Assembly: GCA_038211615.1 (NCBI GenBank)
Contig: JBBQVL010000043.1
Location: forward strand, 1-37,435
Source: DASWJZ01 sp038211615
GTDB taxonomy: Bacteria > Pseudomonadota > Alphaproteobacteria > Rhizobiales > Afifellaceae
DNA: 37,435 bases
Reading direction: 5' to 3'
The notes under the pieces are model-generated. The model searched no databases. It saw only the letters and a program-made list of their open reading frames with translations, and was not told where the DNA came from. Of the stretch, positions 14,761 through 22,896 are shown piece by piece (position 1 is the stretch's first letter; the number at the start of each line of letters is the position of its first letter). The position numbers were made by a program, and so were the translations under genes.

Positions 14761-14988
14761 ATGGCCTATGCCGCGTCCGAGCTTGCGCTCCCCTCATCAG
14801 CAACGCCCCGCCTTAATATTGGCGCGCTGCCGCTGTCGATAGCAAAGGCGATCGGAGAATCTCTCCGCAAGCGCTGGATTTATCAGCGTACCCTTTCCGA
14901 TCTCGAAGGTTACAGCGAGCACGCCCTTCTCGATCTTGGGGCGCCGTATGGCGCCGAAGAGTTCGCCCGCCGCGCTGCCGGCTACTGA
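14761..14988 (+). CDS. DUF1127 protein
   Basis: A 75-residue protein with C-terminal DUF1127 (YjiS-like) motif: LRKRWIYQRTLSDLEGYSEHALLDLGAP. ATG 14761 follows AGGAGA. In alphaproteobacteria small DUF1127 proteins are Arg-rich, bind RNA or affect phosphate, carbon and RNA turnover; the role of this one is unknown. Another DUF1127 gene follows, suggesting a paired duplication. Roughly 800 bases lie between it and the odc start on the other strand, which hold the leader RNA and orphan terminator but no further plus-strand gene. Confidence 0.85.
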   Translation: MAYAASELALPSSATPRLNIGALPLSIAKAIGESLRKRWIYQRTLSDLEGYSEHALLDLGAPYGAEEFARRAAGY

Positions 14989-15032
14989 GCAGCTTTCCTC
15001 GATCCCAGCGCCCCCAGAACTGGAACAGCATC

Positions 15033-15254
15033 ATGGCCTATGTCAGCACCCATCATCATCCCGTATCCGCGCCATCGCTCCTTGGCTCCCGGCTCGCTTC
15101 CGTCCGTGCGGCTTTCAGCACATGGCGGCGGAAGCGCGAGGTCTACCTGAGGACCCTCCGCGAACTTCAGTCCTACCGCCCGCACGAGCTTCAGGATCTC
15201 CGCATCCAGTCAGGCGATATCGAGGAACTGGCGCGGCAGCAGGCAGGCCTGTGA
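15033..15254 (+). CDS. DUF1127 protein, second copy
   Basis: A 73-residue paralogue of the preceding protein, 44 bases downstream. DUF1127 core: WRRKREVYLRTLRELQSYRPHELQDLRIQSGDIEELARQQAGL. The N-terminus is different, starting MAYVSTHHHP, but both begin MAY, perhaps from duplication. The ribosome-binding site is weak (GGAAC). A hairpin follows 20 bases after the stop. Confidence 0.85.
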   Translation: MAYVSTHHHPVSAPSLLGSRLASVRAAFSTWRRKREVYLRTLRELQSYRPHELQDLRIQSGDIEELARQQAGL

Positions 15255-15274
15255 CCACGCCGCTCGCGGCTCGG

Positions 15275-15296
15275 AAGTCCCGGTCTTCCGGGACTT
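15275..15296 (+). terminator. Stem-loop after the DUF1127 pair
   Basis: A perfect 9-bp stem, AAGTCCCGG/CCGGGACTT, with a TCTT loop, lies 20 bases after the stop. No U-run follows, so termination efficiency is uncertain. Confidence 0.5.
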
Positions 15297-15600
15297 GCCG
15301 GGCCCGTCCGCCCGTCGGCGGTTAAGATTCAGATCAGGGCGCGAACGAAGCGGCGACGAATCGGCGAGCCTGTGATATTCCGGGCCTGTTCTCACGAAAT
15401 CTGGTGTCGCTGCGCCGGGCATCCACAAGGCTTGCGCCGGACCTGCGCTGAATTTGCGCGGGCCTGGCGCGCATCCTTAACTTTGCGTGCCAGAACGGCA
15501 CGGAAACCGGGCCGCTGCAACTCAGCGGTTGCTTGTTGTCCGCATCACCGCACCTATTCTTGAGACGGATCAGCTGCGGATTCGCCAACGGGGGGACCCA
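15297..15600. other. Non-coding gap
   Basis: About 300 bases with no convincing gene on either strand. Minus-strand open frames here lack a ribosome-binding site and run antisense to the next gene. The last 40 bases (ending in GGGGGGACCC before the ATG) serve as the upstream region of the membrane protein. Confidence 0.55.
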
Positions 15601-16050
15601 ATGGGCACCCGGGTCGTTGAATTCCTTGCCATTCTCCTGATGGCCCTGGTGCTGGTGCCGGCTGGGGCCCACTTCTTCGAGCTGCCGGGAAAGATAAACC
15701 TCGATCGCGATGTTTATTTTGCAGTGCAGCAGATCTACGCCGGCTGGGCGCTCTTCGGATTTGCGATCTTCGCCGCTCTCCTGACGACCGTTGCGCTCGC
15801 GGTACTGCTGCGGAGCGATCGCACCGCGATGGTCTTTGCCGTGCTGGGGGTGGCGGCGCTGCTTCTCAATCTTGCTATCTTCTTCACCTGGACCTTTCCC
15901 GCCAACGAGGCGACCGCGAGCTGGACGCATCCGACGGACGACTGGCAGCTTCTTCGGCGTAGCTGGGAATATTCTCACGCGGTCAACGCGCTGGTCACGG
16001 TGCTTGGCTTCTGCAGCGTGACGCTGGCGACACTTATCTATCGCGAATAG
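15601..16050 (+). CDS. Four-helix membrane protein, possibly DUF1772-like
   Basis: A 149-residue inner-membrane protein. Four hydrophobic segments are evident at about residues 5-25, 45-67, 78-99 and 125-145. The polar loop TASWTHPTDDWQLLRRSWEYSHAVNAL before the last helix recalls DUF1772 proteins, which include anthrone-oxygenase relatives, but the match is weak. ATG 15601 is preceded by a G-rich tract. It overlaps the convergent sigma-factor gene by 13 bases. Confidence 0.72.
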   Translation: MGTRVVEFLAILLMALVLVPAGAHFFELPGKINLDRDVYFAVQQIYAGWALFGFAIFAALLTTVALAVLLRSDRTAMVFAVLGVAALLLNLAIFFTWTFPANEATASWTHPTDDWQLLRRSWEYSHAVNALVTVLGFCSVTLATLIYRE

Positions 16051-17294
16051 AGCCGGTCCAACCTGCGCGTCAGAAAACGCCGCTCCGGCTCCTGCTGCGC
16101 CAGGTTGAGCGCGCGGCTGTAGGCCGTGCGCGCCTCGGCCGTTCTGCCGAGACGCCTCAAGAGGTCCGCCCGTGCGGAGTGGGCGAGGTGGTAGTCCTGG
16201 AGATCGCCGCGCGCGAGGATCGCGTCGATAATCGCGAGGCCGGCTTCGGCGCCGTCGCGCATCGCAACCGCGACCGCCCGGTTCAGTTCGACGACGGGCG
16301 AGGGGGCCGCCTGCATGAGCAGGTCATAGAGTCCGGCGATTTGGGCCCAGTCGGTCGAGTCCGCCTTGGGGGCCAGGGCATGCACGGCCGCGATGGCGGC
16401 CTGCAGCGTGTAGTGGCCGAAGCTCCGCGACGCGAGCGCCTTCTCTACGAGCGCCGCCCCCTGCGCGATCTTTTCGCAGTCCCACAGCGAGCGGTCCTGG
16501 TCCGCGAGCAGCACCATTTCGCCCTGCGGCGAAGCGCGAGCGGCGCGGCGCGAATCGTTCAGGAGCATCAGCGCCAGCAGCCCGACCGCCTCCGGGTCGG
16601 CCAGCAACTCGACCAGCAGGCGCCCGAGCCGGATCGCCTCGCCGGTGAGATCGTGCCGCGTAAGCGACGCTCCGGAAGAGGCGAGGTAGCCCTCGTTGAA
16701 CATCAGGTAGACGACATGCAGCACGCCCTCGAGCCGATCGGGCAGCTCAGCCAGGTCCGGCACGCGATAGGGGATGCGCGCTTCGCGGATCTTTGCCTTG
16801 GCGCGTACGATCCGCTGCGCCACCGTTGGCGCCGGGACGAGGAAGGCGCGCGCGATCTCCTCGGTCGTAAGGCCGCAGACCTCCCGGAGCGTCAGCGCCA
16901 TCTGCGCATCGGGCGGCAGGGCGGGGTGGCAGCAGATGAAGATCAGCTGGAGGCGATCGTCCGCGATGCCGTCGTCCGATGGCTCGGTCATGGGCTCCGA
17001 CTGCGCTTCGAGCTGCCGGGCAAGCTCGGCCATGGACGCGTCGCGACGAGACCGACGGCGCAATCGGTCGATCGCCTTGAAGCGGCCGGTCGAGACAAGC
17101 CAGGCGCGGGGATTTTTCGGAACGCCGTCGCGCGGCCATTGCGCCGCCGCCGCCGCGAAGGCTTCGTGCAGCGCCTCCTCGGCCAGCTCAAAGTCGCCGA
17201 GGAGCCGGATCAGCGTGGCGAGCACGCGGCGCGAATCCGTGCGATACACCGCCTCGACCTGTTCCAGGTTGCGTCGCTCGTCCATTTCCGTCAC
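16038..17294 (-). CDS. ECF42-like RNA polymerase sigma factor
   Basis: A 418-residue sigma factor, far longer than ordinary ECFs. Region 2 is at about residues 10-75 (LIRLLGDFELAEEALHEAFAAA, WPRDGVPKNPRAWLVSTGRFKAIDRLRRR). Region 4 is at about 120-180 (LTLREVCGLTTEEIARAFLVPAPTVAQRIVRAKAKI). The remaining 240 residues form the DUF6596/TPR-like C-terminal extension of the ECF42 (SigJ-type) group, thought to replace an anti-sigma factor. The GTG start at 17294 overlaps the upstream YciI stop (GTGA); ATG 17285 is an alternative. Partner YciI genes are characteristic of this group. Confidence 0.92.
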   Translation of the reverse strand: MTEMDERRNLEQVEAVYRTDSRRVLATLIRLLGDFELAEEALHEAFAAAAAQWPRDGVPKNPRAWLVSTGRFKAIDRLRRRSRRDASMAELARQLEAQSEPMTEPSDDGIADDRLQLIFICCHPALPPDAQMALTLREVCGLTTEEIARAFLVPAPTVAQRIVRAKAKIREARIPYRVPDLAELPDRLEGVLHVVYLMFNEGYLASSGASLTRHDLTGEAIRLGRLLVELLADPEAVGLLALMLLNDSRRAARASPQGEMVLLADQDRSLWDCEKIAQGAALVEKALASRSFGHYTLQAAIAAVHALAPKADSTDWAQIAGLYDLLMQAAPSPVVELNRAVAVAMRDGAEAGLAIIDAILARGDLQDYHLAHSARADLLRRLGRTAEARTAYSRALNLAQQEPERRFLTRRLDRLYSR

Positions 17295-17659
17295 GCGTCG
17301 GGATCTGTCTTCTCAAGCTCCATGATCGGCCGCACCTCGAGGCTCGCCAGCCGCGCCATCGGAACCTTGGAGGCAAGCTGGATCGCCTCGTTCAGGTCCC
17401 GCGCTTCGATCAGTAGGAACCCGCCAAGATGCTCCTTGGTCTCGGCGAAGGGACCGTCGGTGGTCGAGAGCTTGCCGTTACGAACGCGTAGAGTGACGGC
17501 GGTGGCGACCGGCTGAAGGGCGGCTGCGAGATGCAACTGGCCAGCCTTTTTTAGCTCCTCATCATAATCGATCGATTCGTTCGTCAGCCGCCTGTTGTCG
17601 CGTTCCGACATACCGTCGAACGCGTGGTCGTCGACATAGACGAGGCAAAGATAACGCAT
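17291..17659 (-). CDS. YciI/YCII-related protein (DGPF family)
   Basis: A 122-residue YCII-domain protein. It starts MRYLCLVYVDD, has TDGPFAETKEHLGGFLLIEARDLNEAIQLASKVP (the DGPF motif) and ends SLEVRPIMEL. It is the standard partner of ECF42 sigma factors and overlaps it by 4 bases, so both form one operon. AGGAGG precedes ATG 17659. Its biochemical function, possibly ligand sensing or mono-oxygenase-like chemistry, is not established. Confidence 0.93.
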   Translation of the reverse strand: MRYLCLVYVDDHAFDGMSERDNRRLTNESIDYDEELKKAGQLHLAAALQPVATAVTLRVRNGKLSTTDGPFAETKEHLGGFLLIEARDLNEAIQLASKVPMARLASLEVRPIMELEKTDPDA

Positions 17660-17825
17660 CGAGGTGCTCCTCCTGCGGCCGCGACGGCGGCCGACACGGA
17701 TAGTCGCTCGGCGGCGGCGGAATCGACAAACGCGATGGCGAATTTTTCCGCGAGCAAGTCCGTCGATTTGCGGACGATCCCAACGACCAGCCTTCGAAGC
17801 CTACCGCCAACGGCCGGAGGATCGG

Positions 17826-18167
17826 ATGGAAACGTTGATGCCCGCGGCGCTCTCGCTGTGCGCCCGCGCTTTAAGCGCATGCGCGCGAGGCGGCGTTCCG
17901 AAGGGCAAATGCGACCGCTCGCCGGCGGACTTTGCCGATACGGTCGAGCGCGGCATCCGCGAATTCAAGGGCCTCGCCGTCCGCCTCCTGACGGGGTTCG
18001 TGGCGCTGGGGATATTTTTCCTCGCGCTAAGCGCCGCGTCTCCGCCGGGAAGCGGGATGGTGATCGAGGCCCGAAGCGATGGCTCGGTGATCGTACGGGG
18101 CGGTTCCGTTCAGCCGAGCTTCACGCCGTTCAGCGCGGCGATGTGGTCCGACAGCATCGGCAGATAG
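17826..18167 (+). CDS. Hypothetical single-pass membrane protein
   Basis: A 113-residue candidate. ATG 17826 is preceded by GGAGG with a 5-base spacer. It has one hydrophobic segment at about residues 51-70 (LAVRLLTGFVALGIFFLALSAA minus ends), preceded by a Cys-containing amphipathic part with FADTVERGIREFKG. It resembles no family I know. The 3' end overlaps the convergent dehydrogenase by 58 bases, which argues for caution: the last 20 residues are antisense to a real gene. Confidence 0.5.
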   Translation: METLMPAALSLCARALSACARGGVPKGKCDRSPADFADTVERGIREFKGLAVRLLTGFVALGIFFLALSAASPPGSGMVIEARSDGSVIVRGGSVQPSFTPFSAAMWSDSIGR

Positions 18168-19006
18168 TCGCCGCCCTTGCCCATCGCCTCGGCGCTCGCG
18201 AGATAGCCTTTCACCACCGGCGCCACGACATTCGCCGAGCCCGCCTTGTTGGCGAGGTTCATCAGATAGCGCAGGTCCTTGTGGGCGTTCTGGATGGTGA
18301 ATTTGTGCGCGTCGCGGTCGCGCTCCACCACGTATTTCATGAACGTATCGTAGAAGCCGCAGCTCATGCGTCCGCCGCCGATCACCGCGTGGAACTGCTT
18401 CGGCGAGATCCCGGTGCGGGCGCCGAGCGCCAGTGCCTCCGAATAGATCGCGGCGTAGCTGATCGACACGAAATTGTTGATGAGCTTCATCGTGTGCCCT
18501 GCGCCCGAAGGGCCGACATGCACGATCTTTCCGGCGAAGCACTCGATCACCGGCCTGGCCTTGGCGAAGTCCTCGTCCGATGCGCCGACCATCACGTCGA
18601 GCGTACCCGCCTCGGCCTCCTTCGGCGTGCGGGAGAGCGGCGCGTCGACGAGGCTGACGCCGGCCGCCTTCATCTCGCCGACGAGGGCGGCGGTGGAGAC
18701 CGGATCGGCCGTCGAGGAATCGATGACCAGCAGGCCGGGCTTCGCCCCGGCAAGGATGCCATCCGCGCCCCGCACGACGCCCTCCACCTCCGGGCTGCCG
18801 GTCACGCAGATGACGATCACATCCGCCGCCGCGGCCATCAAGCGGGCGCTTTTCACCTCGCGCGCGCCCTCGGCAACCAGCGCGTCGATCGGCGCGCGAT
18901 TGCGATGCGCCATGACGAGAAGATCGTTCCCCTTGCGCAGGATGTTGCCGGCCATACCCCGCCCCATCAGCCCAAGGCCGATGAAGCCGACCACTCGTTT
19001 CGCCAT
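18110..19006 (-). CDS. 3-hydroxyisobutyrate dehydrogenase-family oxidoreductase
   Basis: A 298-residue beta-hydroxyacid dehydrogenase. The Rossmann motif GFIGLGLMGRGMAGNI binds NAD(P); the substrate motif appears as VDAPLSRTPKEAEAGTLDVMVG, and GPSGAGHTMKLINNFVSI carries the catalytic Lys. Family members act on 3-hydroxyisobutyrate, tartronate semialdehyde or 6-phosphogluconate. The usual DAPVSGG appears here as DAPLSRTP, so the substrate pocket differs from the classic enzyme and the substrate is not assignable. ATG 19006 follows AGGAAG at a long spacing. Single gene. Confidence 0.92.
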   Translation of the reverse strand: MAKRVVGFIGLGLMGRGMAGNILRKGNDLLVMAHRNRAPIDALVAEGAREVKSARLMAAAADVIVICVTGSPEVEGVVRGADGILAGAKPGLLVIDSSTADPVSTAALVGEMKAAGVSLVDAPLSRTPKEAEAGTLDVMVGASDEDFAKARPVIECFAGKIVHVGPSGAGHTMKLINNFVSISYAAIYSEALALGARTGISPKQFHAVIGGGRMSCGFYDTFMKYVVERDRDAHKFTIQNAHKDLRYLMNLANKAGSANVVAPVVKGYLASAEAMGKGGDYLPMLSDHIAALNGVKLG

Positions 19007-19032
19007 CGCGGAAATCTTCCTGTTGTGGGCGT

Positions 19033-19467
19033 TTAGTTCGGTGCGGCCGGAGGAGGCCCGGCTGCGGCCGGTGCGGCCATGGGTGTCGCGGCCATTGGCA
19101 TGTTGCCTCCCGCACGGCGCAATTCGAACTTGCCGCCGCCCTGCTGGTTGCAGGCGACCACGTCCGCCGACATCAGGGTGCAGGCGGCGGCGCGCTGCTG
19201 GTGGGTCGCGACCGACTCCCATTGCATCGACACCGTGGTGCCGGCAACGCTGTACGTCCCCTGCGCCAGGATCTCGTTGGTTGAGGTGAAGCGCGAGGTG
19301 AAGTTGCCGTGCTCGAAGCTGGCGATGAAGACGCCGTCGGTAGACGCCCAGCCGCCGTCCATGGGTGTTGCCGCCGCCTGGACCGGCATCGCCGCCTGGT
19401 AGGTCTGGCAGCCGCCGACGAGAAGCGCGGCGAAGACGAACGCGCCGCGCATTCCGCGATAGATCAT
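19033..19467 (-). CDS. Omp10-like outer membrane lipoprotein
   Basis: A 144-residue lipoprotein. Signal peptide to LLVGGC with Cys20 as the lipidated residue. The core matches Brucella Omp10: GGWASTDGVFIASFEHGNFTSRFT, STNEILAQGTYSV, CTLMSADVVACNQQGGGKFELRR with two Cys for a disulfide. It continues in an Ala/Pro-rich tail not present in Omp10. In Brucella Omp10 is a surface antigen of unknown molecular role. It is 26 bases upstream of the dehydrogenase on the same strand, so a shared transcript is possible. Confidence 0.83.
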   Translation of the reverse strand: MIYRGMRGAFVFAALLVGGCQTYQAAMPVQAAATPMDGGWASTDGVFIASFEHGNFTSRFTSTNEILAQGTYSVAGTTVSMQWESVATHQQRAAACTLMSADVVACNQQGGGKFELRRAGGNMPMAATPMAAPAAAGPPPAAPN

Positions 19468-19539
19468 GATAGCCCCCTCAAGGTCCGCAAAATTGGTATA
19501 GGCCGCGCGCCTTTGCTGGTCCAGAACGCTGGAACGCCG

Positions 19540-19947
19540 TCAACGATCCCCCGGAAAGCGTCGCCCCGCCCGCCAGGCATCGAGAGACCACGCTCCGCCA
19601 CCATGCGCGGCGAGGGTCAGGAAGCCGCCGGCCATCGCCAGGTTCTTGTAGAAATGCACCGACTGCTCGGGCGTCATGTGGAAGAGCAGCGCGGTGACGA
19701 GGCAGAAGCCCATCAGCGCAACTGCGGCGCACCGGGTAAAGAGCCCGACGGCGACCAGAAGTCCGGTGCAGAGTTCCGTGATGATGACGAGCGGCAGGAG
19801 CGCGCCGGGAACCCCGTTCGCCTCCATGTAAGCCTGTGTGCCGGCATAGTTGGAAAGCTTCAGCCAGCCTTCATCGACGAAAATGAGGGCAAGGAGCAGC
19901 CGCCCCACGAGGGTGGCGGGGGCCTGAAGCGCGCGCAGCCGGTTCAT
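19540..19947 (-). CDS. DoxX-family membrane protein
   Basis: A 135-residue, four-helix inner-membrane protein with DoxX features: GRLLLALIFVDEGWLKLSNYAG, a second helix LLPLVIITELCTGLLVAVG, FLTLAAHGGGAWSLDAW. The family is linked to redox or thiol metabolism, but roles vary. ATG 19947 is preceded by a weak site. About 70 bases separate it from the lipoprotein gene downstream. Confidence 0.9.
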   Translation of the reverse strand: MNRLRALQAPATLVGRLLLALIFVDEGWLKLSNYAGTQAYMEANGVPGALLPLVIITELCTGLLVAVGLFTRCAAVALMGFCLVTALLFHMTPEQSVHFYKNLAMAGGFLTLAAHGGGAWSLDAWRAGRRFPGDR

Positions 19948-20050
19948 GCCGGGAGCATAGGTTGCGCGGTTGAAGCGGTCACCTCACGTACGTGTTGGGT
20001 GGGGGTGAGCGTCTCGCGCAATCCCAAGAATGCAGCTTCATGGGGATGGG

Positions 20051-20084
20051 TTGACTCCGCGCCGGGGTGCCGATAGTTAACTAC
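20051..20084 (+). promoter_or_regulatory. Promoter/operator of the ArsR-AHSA1 operon
   Basis: TTGACT (20051-20056) and TAGTTA (20074-20079) are 17 bases apart, and TAGTTAACTA (20074-20083) is a perfect 10-bp palindrome overlapping the -10 position. A second GTTAA sits inside the start of the gene. The ATG follows at once (20085), so the transcript may be leaderless. Binding by the ArsR product is inference. Confidence 0.4.
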
Positions 20085-20417
20085 ATGGTTAAGTCTCAGG
20101 CCGACAATCTCGATCGCACCTTTTCGGCGCTCTCCGATCCGACCCGCCGCGCGCTGCTCGCGCGGCTGAGCCTTGCGGAGAGCGTTTCCGTCAGCGAGCT
20201 GGCGCGGCCGTTTCCGGTTTCGCTTCCGGCCATCATGAAGCACCTCGATGTGCTTTCGGACGCCGGGCTGATCACGCGTGCGAAGACCGGCCGCACGGTC
20301 GCCTGCCGGCTGAGCGCAGGGCCGATGGAGGAAGCGACGGAATGGCTCGGCCGCTACGAGCGCTTCTGGTCAGAGAGCCTCGACCGGCTGGCCGCCCTTG
20401 TGGAGGAGGATGGGTGA
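20085..20417 (+). CDS. ArsR/SmtB-family transcriptional regulator
   Basis: A 110-residue winged-helix regulator: FSALSDPTRRALLARLSLAESVSVSELARPFPVSLPAIMKHLDVLSDAGLITRAKTGRTVACRL covers the HTH. There is no CxC metal site, as usual for ArsR proteins paired with AHSA1 genes. The start at ATG 20085 has no ribosome-binding site; GTG 20067 upstream is an alternative. The stop overlaps the next start (TGATGA), so it is co-translated with the AHSA1 gene and probably represses the operon. Confidence 0.92.
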   Translation: MVKSQADNLDRTFSALSDPTRRALLARLSLAESVSVSELARPFPVSLPAIMKHLDVLSDAGLITRAKTGRTVACRLSAGPMEEATEWLGRYERFWSESLDRLAALVEEDG

Positions 20418-20857
20418 TGAACATGCAGGCCCCGGTGAAACCGAGCCTCACGCTGAAGCGCCGCATCAAGGCGCCGCCGGCGAAAGTTTTCGCCGCATGG
20501 ACGGACCCGAAGCTGATGGCGCGCTGGCTCGGCCCCGTAGGAACGGTGGAGCTGATCGCCAAGACAGATCTCCGCGTCGGCGGCCGTTACGAAATGACGA
20601 TGCGCATGGGCGACGGGCAGGAGCACAACGTCAGTGGCGTCTACCGCGAGATCGTGCCGGACGAGAAGCTCGTCTTCACATGGGGGTGGCGATCCATGCC
20701 GGAGCGGGAATCGCTCGTGACGATCACGCTCAAGGCGGACGGCGACGGCACGCTCCTGACGCTCACCCACGGGCAGTTCTTCGACGAGCCGGCCCGCGAC
20801 CGGCACGAGGAGGGCTGGAGCGGCACGCTCGGCAAGCTTGAGAAGCTCTTCGGCTGA
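20417..20857 (+). CDS. SRPBCC/AHSA1 domain protein
   Basis: A 146-residue START/AHSA1 fold protein with RRIKAPPAKVFAAWTDPKLMARWLGP, DLRVGGRYEMTMRM, VSGVYREIVPDEKLVFTWGW and the ending EEGWSGTLGKLEKLFG. The family has a hydrophobic cavity; partners with ArsR regulators are very common. It may bind a small lipophilic ligand. The start overlaps the regulator stop by one base. Confidence 0.92.
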   Translation: MNMQAPVKPSLTLKRRIKAPPAKVFAAWTDPKLMARWLGPVGTVELIAKTDLRVGGRYEMTMRMGDGQEHNVSGVYREIVPDEKLVFTWGWRSMPERESLVTITLKADGDGTLLTLTHGQFFDEPARDRHEEGWSGTLGKLEKLFG

Positions 20858-20885
20858 AACCCAAGGACTGCAAGGGAGAAGACTC

Positions 20886-21371
20886 ATGAAAGCGCAGCGA
20901 TCCACGGACATCATTCGACCGGCGCGGTTCGAGGAGCGCGGGCCGCTCGTCGTCGCGGGCCTCGGCGGTACGTTTACCCCGGAGACGCGGGACGGCATTC
21001 CGGAACTCTGGAAGCGCTTCGCGCCGCACATCGGCAAGCTGCCGGGGCAGGTGGGTAATTTGGCCTACGGAGTGTCGAGCATGCGCGGCGGCAAGATCGA
21101 CTATATCGCGGGCGTAGAAGTGGCGGGTGGCGCGGAGCAGCCCGACGGCTTCTCGGAGGTCCGCGTCACGGCCACGACCTATGCGGTCTTCGAGCATCGC
21201 GGCCACGTTTCCACGATCCCCGAGATCGTCGGCGCGATCGGCAGCGAGTGGCTGCCGAATTCCGGCTGGGCAATCGCCCCCGGGCCGCAGGTCGTCGAGC
21301 GCTACGGCGCGGGCTTCGACCCCAAGACCTCGAGCGGCCTCATCGAAATACTGATCCCGCTGAAGAGCTGA
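20886..21371 (+). CDS. GyrI-like (AraC effector-binding type) protein
   Basis: A 161-residue protein with the GyrI-like/SOUL-like small-molecule-binding fold. It has FEERGPLVVAGLGGTF, IPELWKRFAPHIG, YGVSSMRGGKIDYIAGVEV, FSEVRVTATTYAVFEHRGHVSTI and VVERYGAGFDP..GLIEILIPLKS. Such stand-alone domains bind small hydrophobic or cationic compounds and often sit beside ArsR-AHSA1 pairs. ATG 20886 is 28 bases after the AHSA1 stop with GGGAG ahead, so it likely belongs to the same operon. Confidence 0.87.
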   Translation: MKAQRSTDIIRPARFEERGPLVVAGLGGTFTPETRDGIPELWKRFAPHIGKLPGQVGNLAYGVSSMRGGKIDYIAGVEVAGGAEQPDGFSEVRVTATTYAVFEHRGHVSTIPEIVGAIGSEWLPNSGWAIAPGPQVVERYGAGFDPKTSSGLIEILIPLKS

Positions 21372-21486
21372 TCCTGTTTCGAGCGAAGGTCCCGACGCTC
21401 GAACGCAGGAATGCAATCGCCCGCGACCGCGATAGAAAATCTGGTCGCGGCAAAACTGTTCTGGCAGGCACGTCGGAGTAAGACGA

Positions 21487-21888
21487 ATGAAGAAGACCTA
21501 TCACGGCAGTTGTCATTGCGGCGCGGTGCGGTTCGAGGCGGACCTCGATCTCGCCGGCGAGACCAGCAAGTGCAACTGCTCGTTCTGCCGCAAGAGCCGC
21601 CTGTGGAAGGCCATTGCGAGGGCCGACGAGCTCCGCATCACGGCCGGCGAGGATACGCTCACCGAATACACCGTCACCGGCTTCATCGCGCATTGCTTCT
21701 GCCGCCGCTGCGGCATCAAGCCGTTCGGCCGCGGCCATCTCGAAGCGCTCGGCGGGACGTTCTATGGCGTGAACCTCGCCTGCCTCGACGATGTGAGCGA
21801 CGCGGAGCTTTCCGAAGCGCCGGTAGTCTTCCAGGACGGAGCGCACGACGACTGGCAGCACCCACCCGCGGAGACGCGCTATCTTTGA
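21487..21888 (+). CDS. GFA-family (glutathione-dependent formaldehyde-activating-like) protein
   Basis: A 133-residue zinc protein with the full cysteine pattern: Cys9/Cys11 (SCHCGAVRFE), Cys29/Cys31/Cys34 (CNCSFCRKS) and Cys70/Cys72/Cys75 (HCFCRRCG). The family was named for the Gfa enzyme that joins glutathione to formaldehyde, although the catalytic role has been disputed; most members are of unknown function. ATG 21487 is 115 bases after the GyrI gene. It ends 9 bases from the convergent SDR gene with no visible terminator. Confidence 0.93.
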   Translation: MKKTYHGSCHCGAVRFEADLDLAGETSKCNCSFCRKSRLWKAIARADELRITAGEDTLTEYTVTGFIAHCFCRRCGIKPFGRGHLEALGGTFYGVNLACLDDVSDAELSEAPVVFQDGAHDDWQHPPAETRYL

Positions 21889-21897
21889 GGGCGGAGC

Positions 21898-22797
21898 CTA
21901 CCCCTCCAGAATATTCTTCCGCCAGGGGTGCTCCTCCTTGAAGCCCAGCACCTCGCGGATCTTCCGGTTCGAGTAGAGCGACTCGTATTCGCCCATTTCG
22001 CGGGTCAGCGGCACGTTCGGCCAGAAGCGCTTCAGCAATTCCTTCGTCGGCAGGTCGGAAGAGGAATCGTTGTTGCCGGCGTTGAAGACTTCGAAGCCCA
22101 GCCCGTCCTTCTCGATGCAGAGCTTCACGATCTGGCCAAGGTCGCGCGCGTCGATGTAGCTCCAGGTGAGCTTGCGGCGCGCCGCCGGGTCCGCCTTCCA
22201 CTTCGGCACCGCGTCCTTGTATTCGTGCGGCTCGATGACGTTGCCGATGCGGAGCGCGTAGATGTCGAAGTCGCCCCTGAGCGCAAAGGCGCGCGCCGTC
22301 TTCTCGTTGACAACCTTCGAGAGAGCGTACGAGTCCATCGGATCGCTGTCATAGTCTTCCTCGAGCGGCAGCGAGTGCGGCTCGCGCGGATATTCCGCGA
22401 AGATGACGCCGTAGGTCGTCTCGCTCGAGGCGATGATGATCTTCTTGATGCCGAGCGTCACCGCCGCCTCGATGACGTTGTAGGTCCCCATCACGTTGAT
22501 GCGGAAGAGCTCGTTGTCGGGCACGATCATGATGCGCGGGATCGCGGCGAAGTGCACCACCGCGTCGATCGGGTGCGGTTTCAGGTCCTCGTCGAATTCC
22601 TGCAGCGTCGTGGTGCTCGACAGGGCCTTGTAGACCTGGCCCGCATCCGTGATGTCGGTGATGAGGGTGCGGACCTTCGGATTGTCGAGCGGCTTGGTAT
22701 CGAGGTTCAGCACCTCATAGCCGTTGTCGACCAGGTATTTGACGGAGTGCTTGCCGGCCTTGCCGCTGCCGCCGGTGAATACGATGCGCTTCGGCAT
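21898..22797 (-). CDS. NAD-dependent epimerase/dehydratase (extended SDR)
   Basis: A 299-residue extended short-chain dehydrogenase. The nucleotide motif is VFTGGSGKAGKHSVKYLV, with active-site YALSK and an upstream Ser in IASSETTYG. The loop VVHFAAIPR and the DTKP-like acidic end of strand two (LDTKPLDNP) favour NAD. Such enzymes act on nucleotide sugars (epimerase, dehydratase) or uronates. It lies 99 bases downstream of the secretion/glycosyltransferase run on the same strand, so a role in sugar precursor supply is plausible. The substrate is not readable from the sequence. Confidence 0.9.
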   Translation of the reverse strand: MPKRIVFTGGSGKAGKHSVKYLVDNGYEVLNLDTKPLDNPKVRTLITDITDAGQVYKALSSTTTLQEFDEDLKPHPIDAVVHFAAIPRIMIVPDNELFRINVMGTYNVIEAAVTLGIKKIIIASSETTYGVIFAEYPREPHSLPLEEDYDSDPMDSYALSKVVNEKTARAFALRGDFDIYALRIGNVIEPHEYKDAVPKWKADPAARRKLTWSYIDARDLGQIVKLCIEKDGLGFEVFNAGNNDSSSDLPTKELLKRFWPNVPLTREMGEYESLYSNRKIREVLGFKEEHPWRKNILEG

Positions 22798-22896
22798 GAA
22801 GGTGTCCTTCCAGGCTTTCCGTTGCGGGGTGCGCTGGGGAGACCGACGCTTCAGCCGGCCTCCGATGTCCAGCCGGCAACATGCCGCAGGCCGCCT

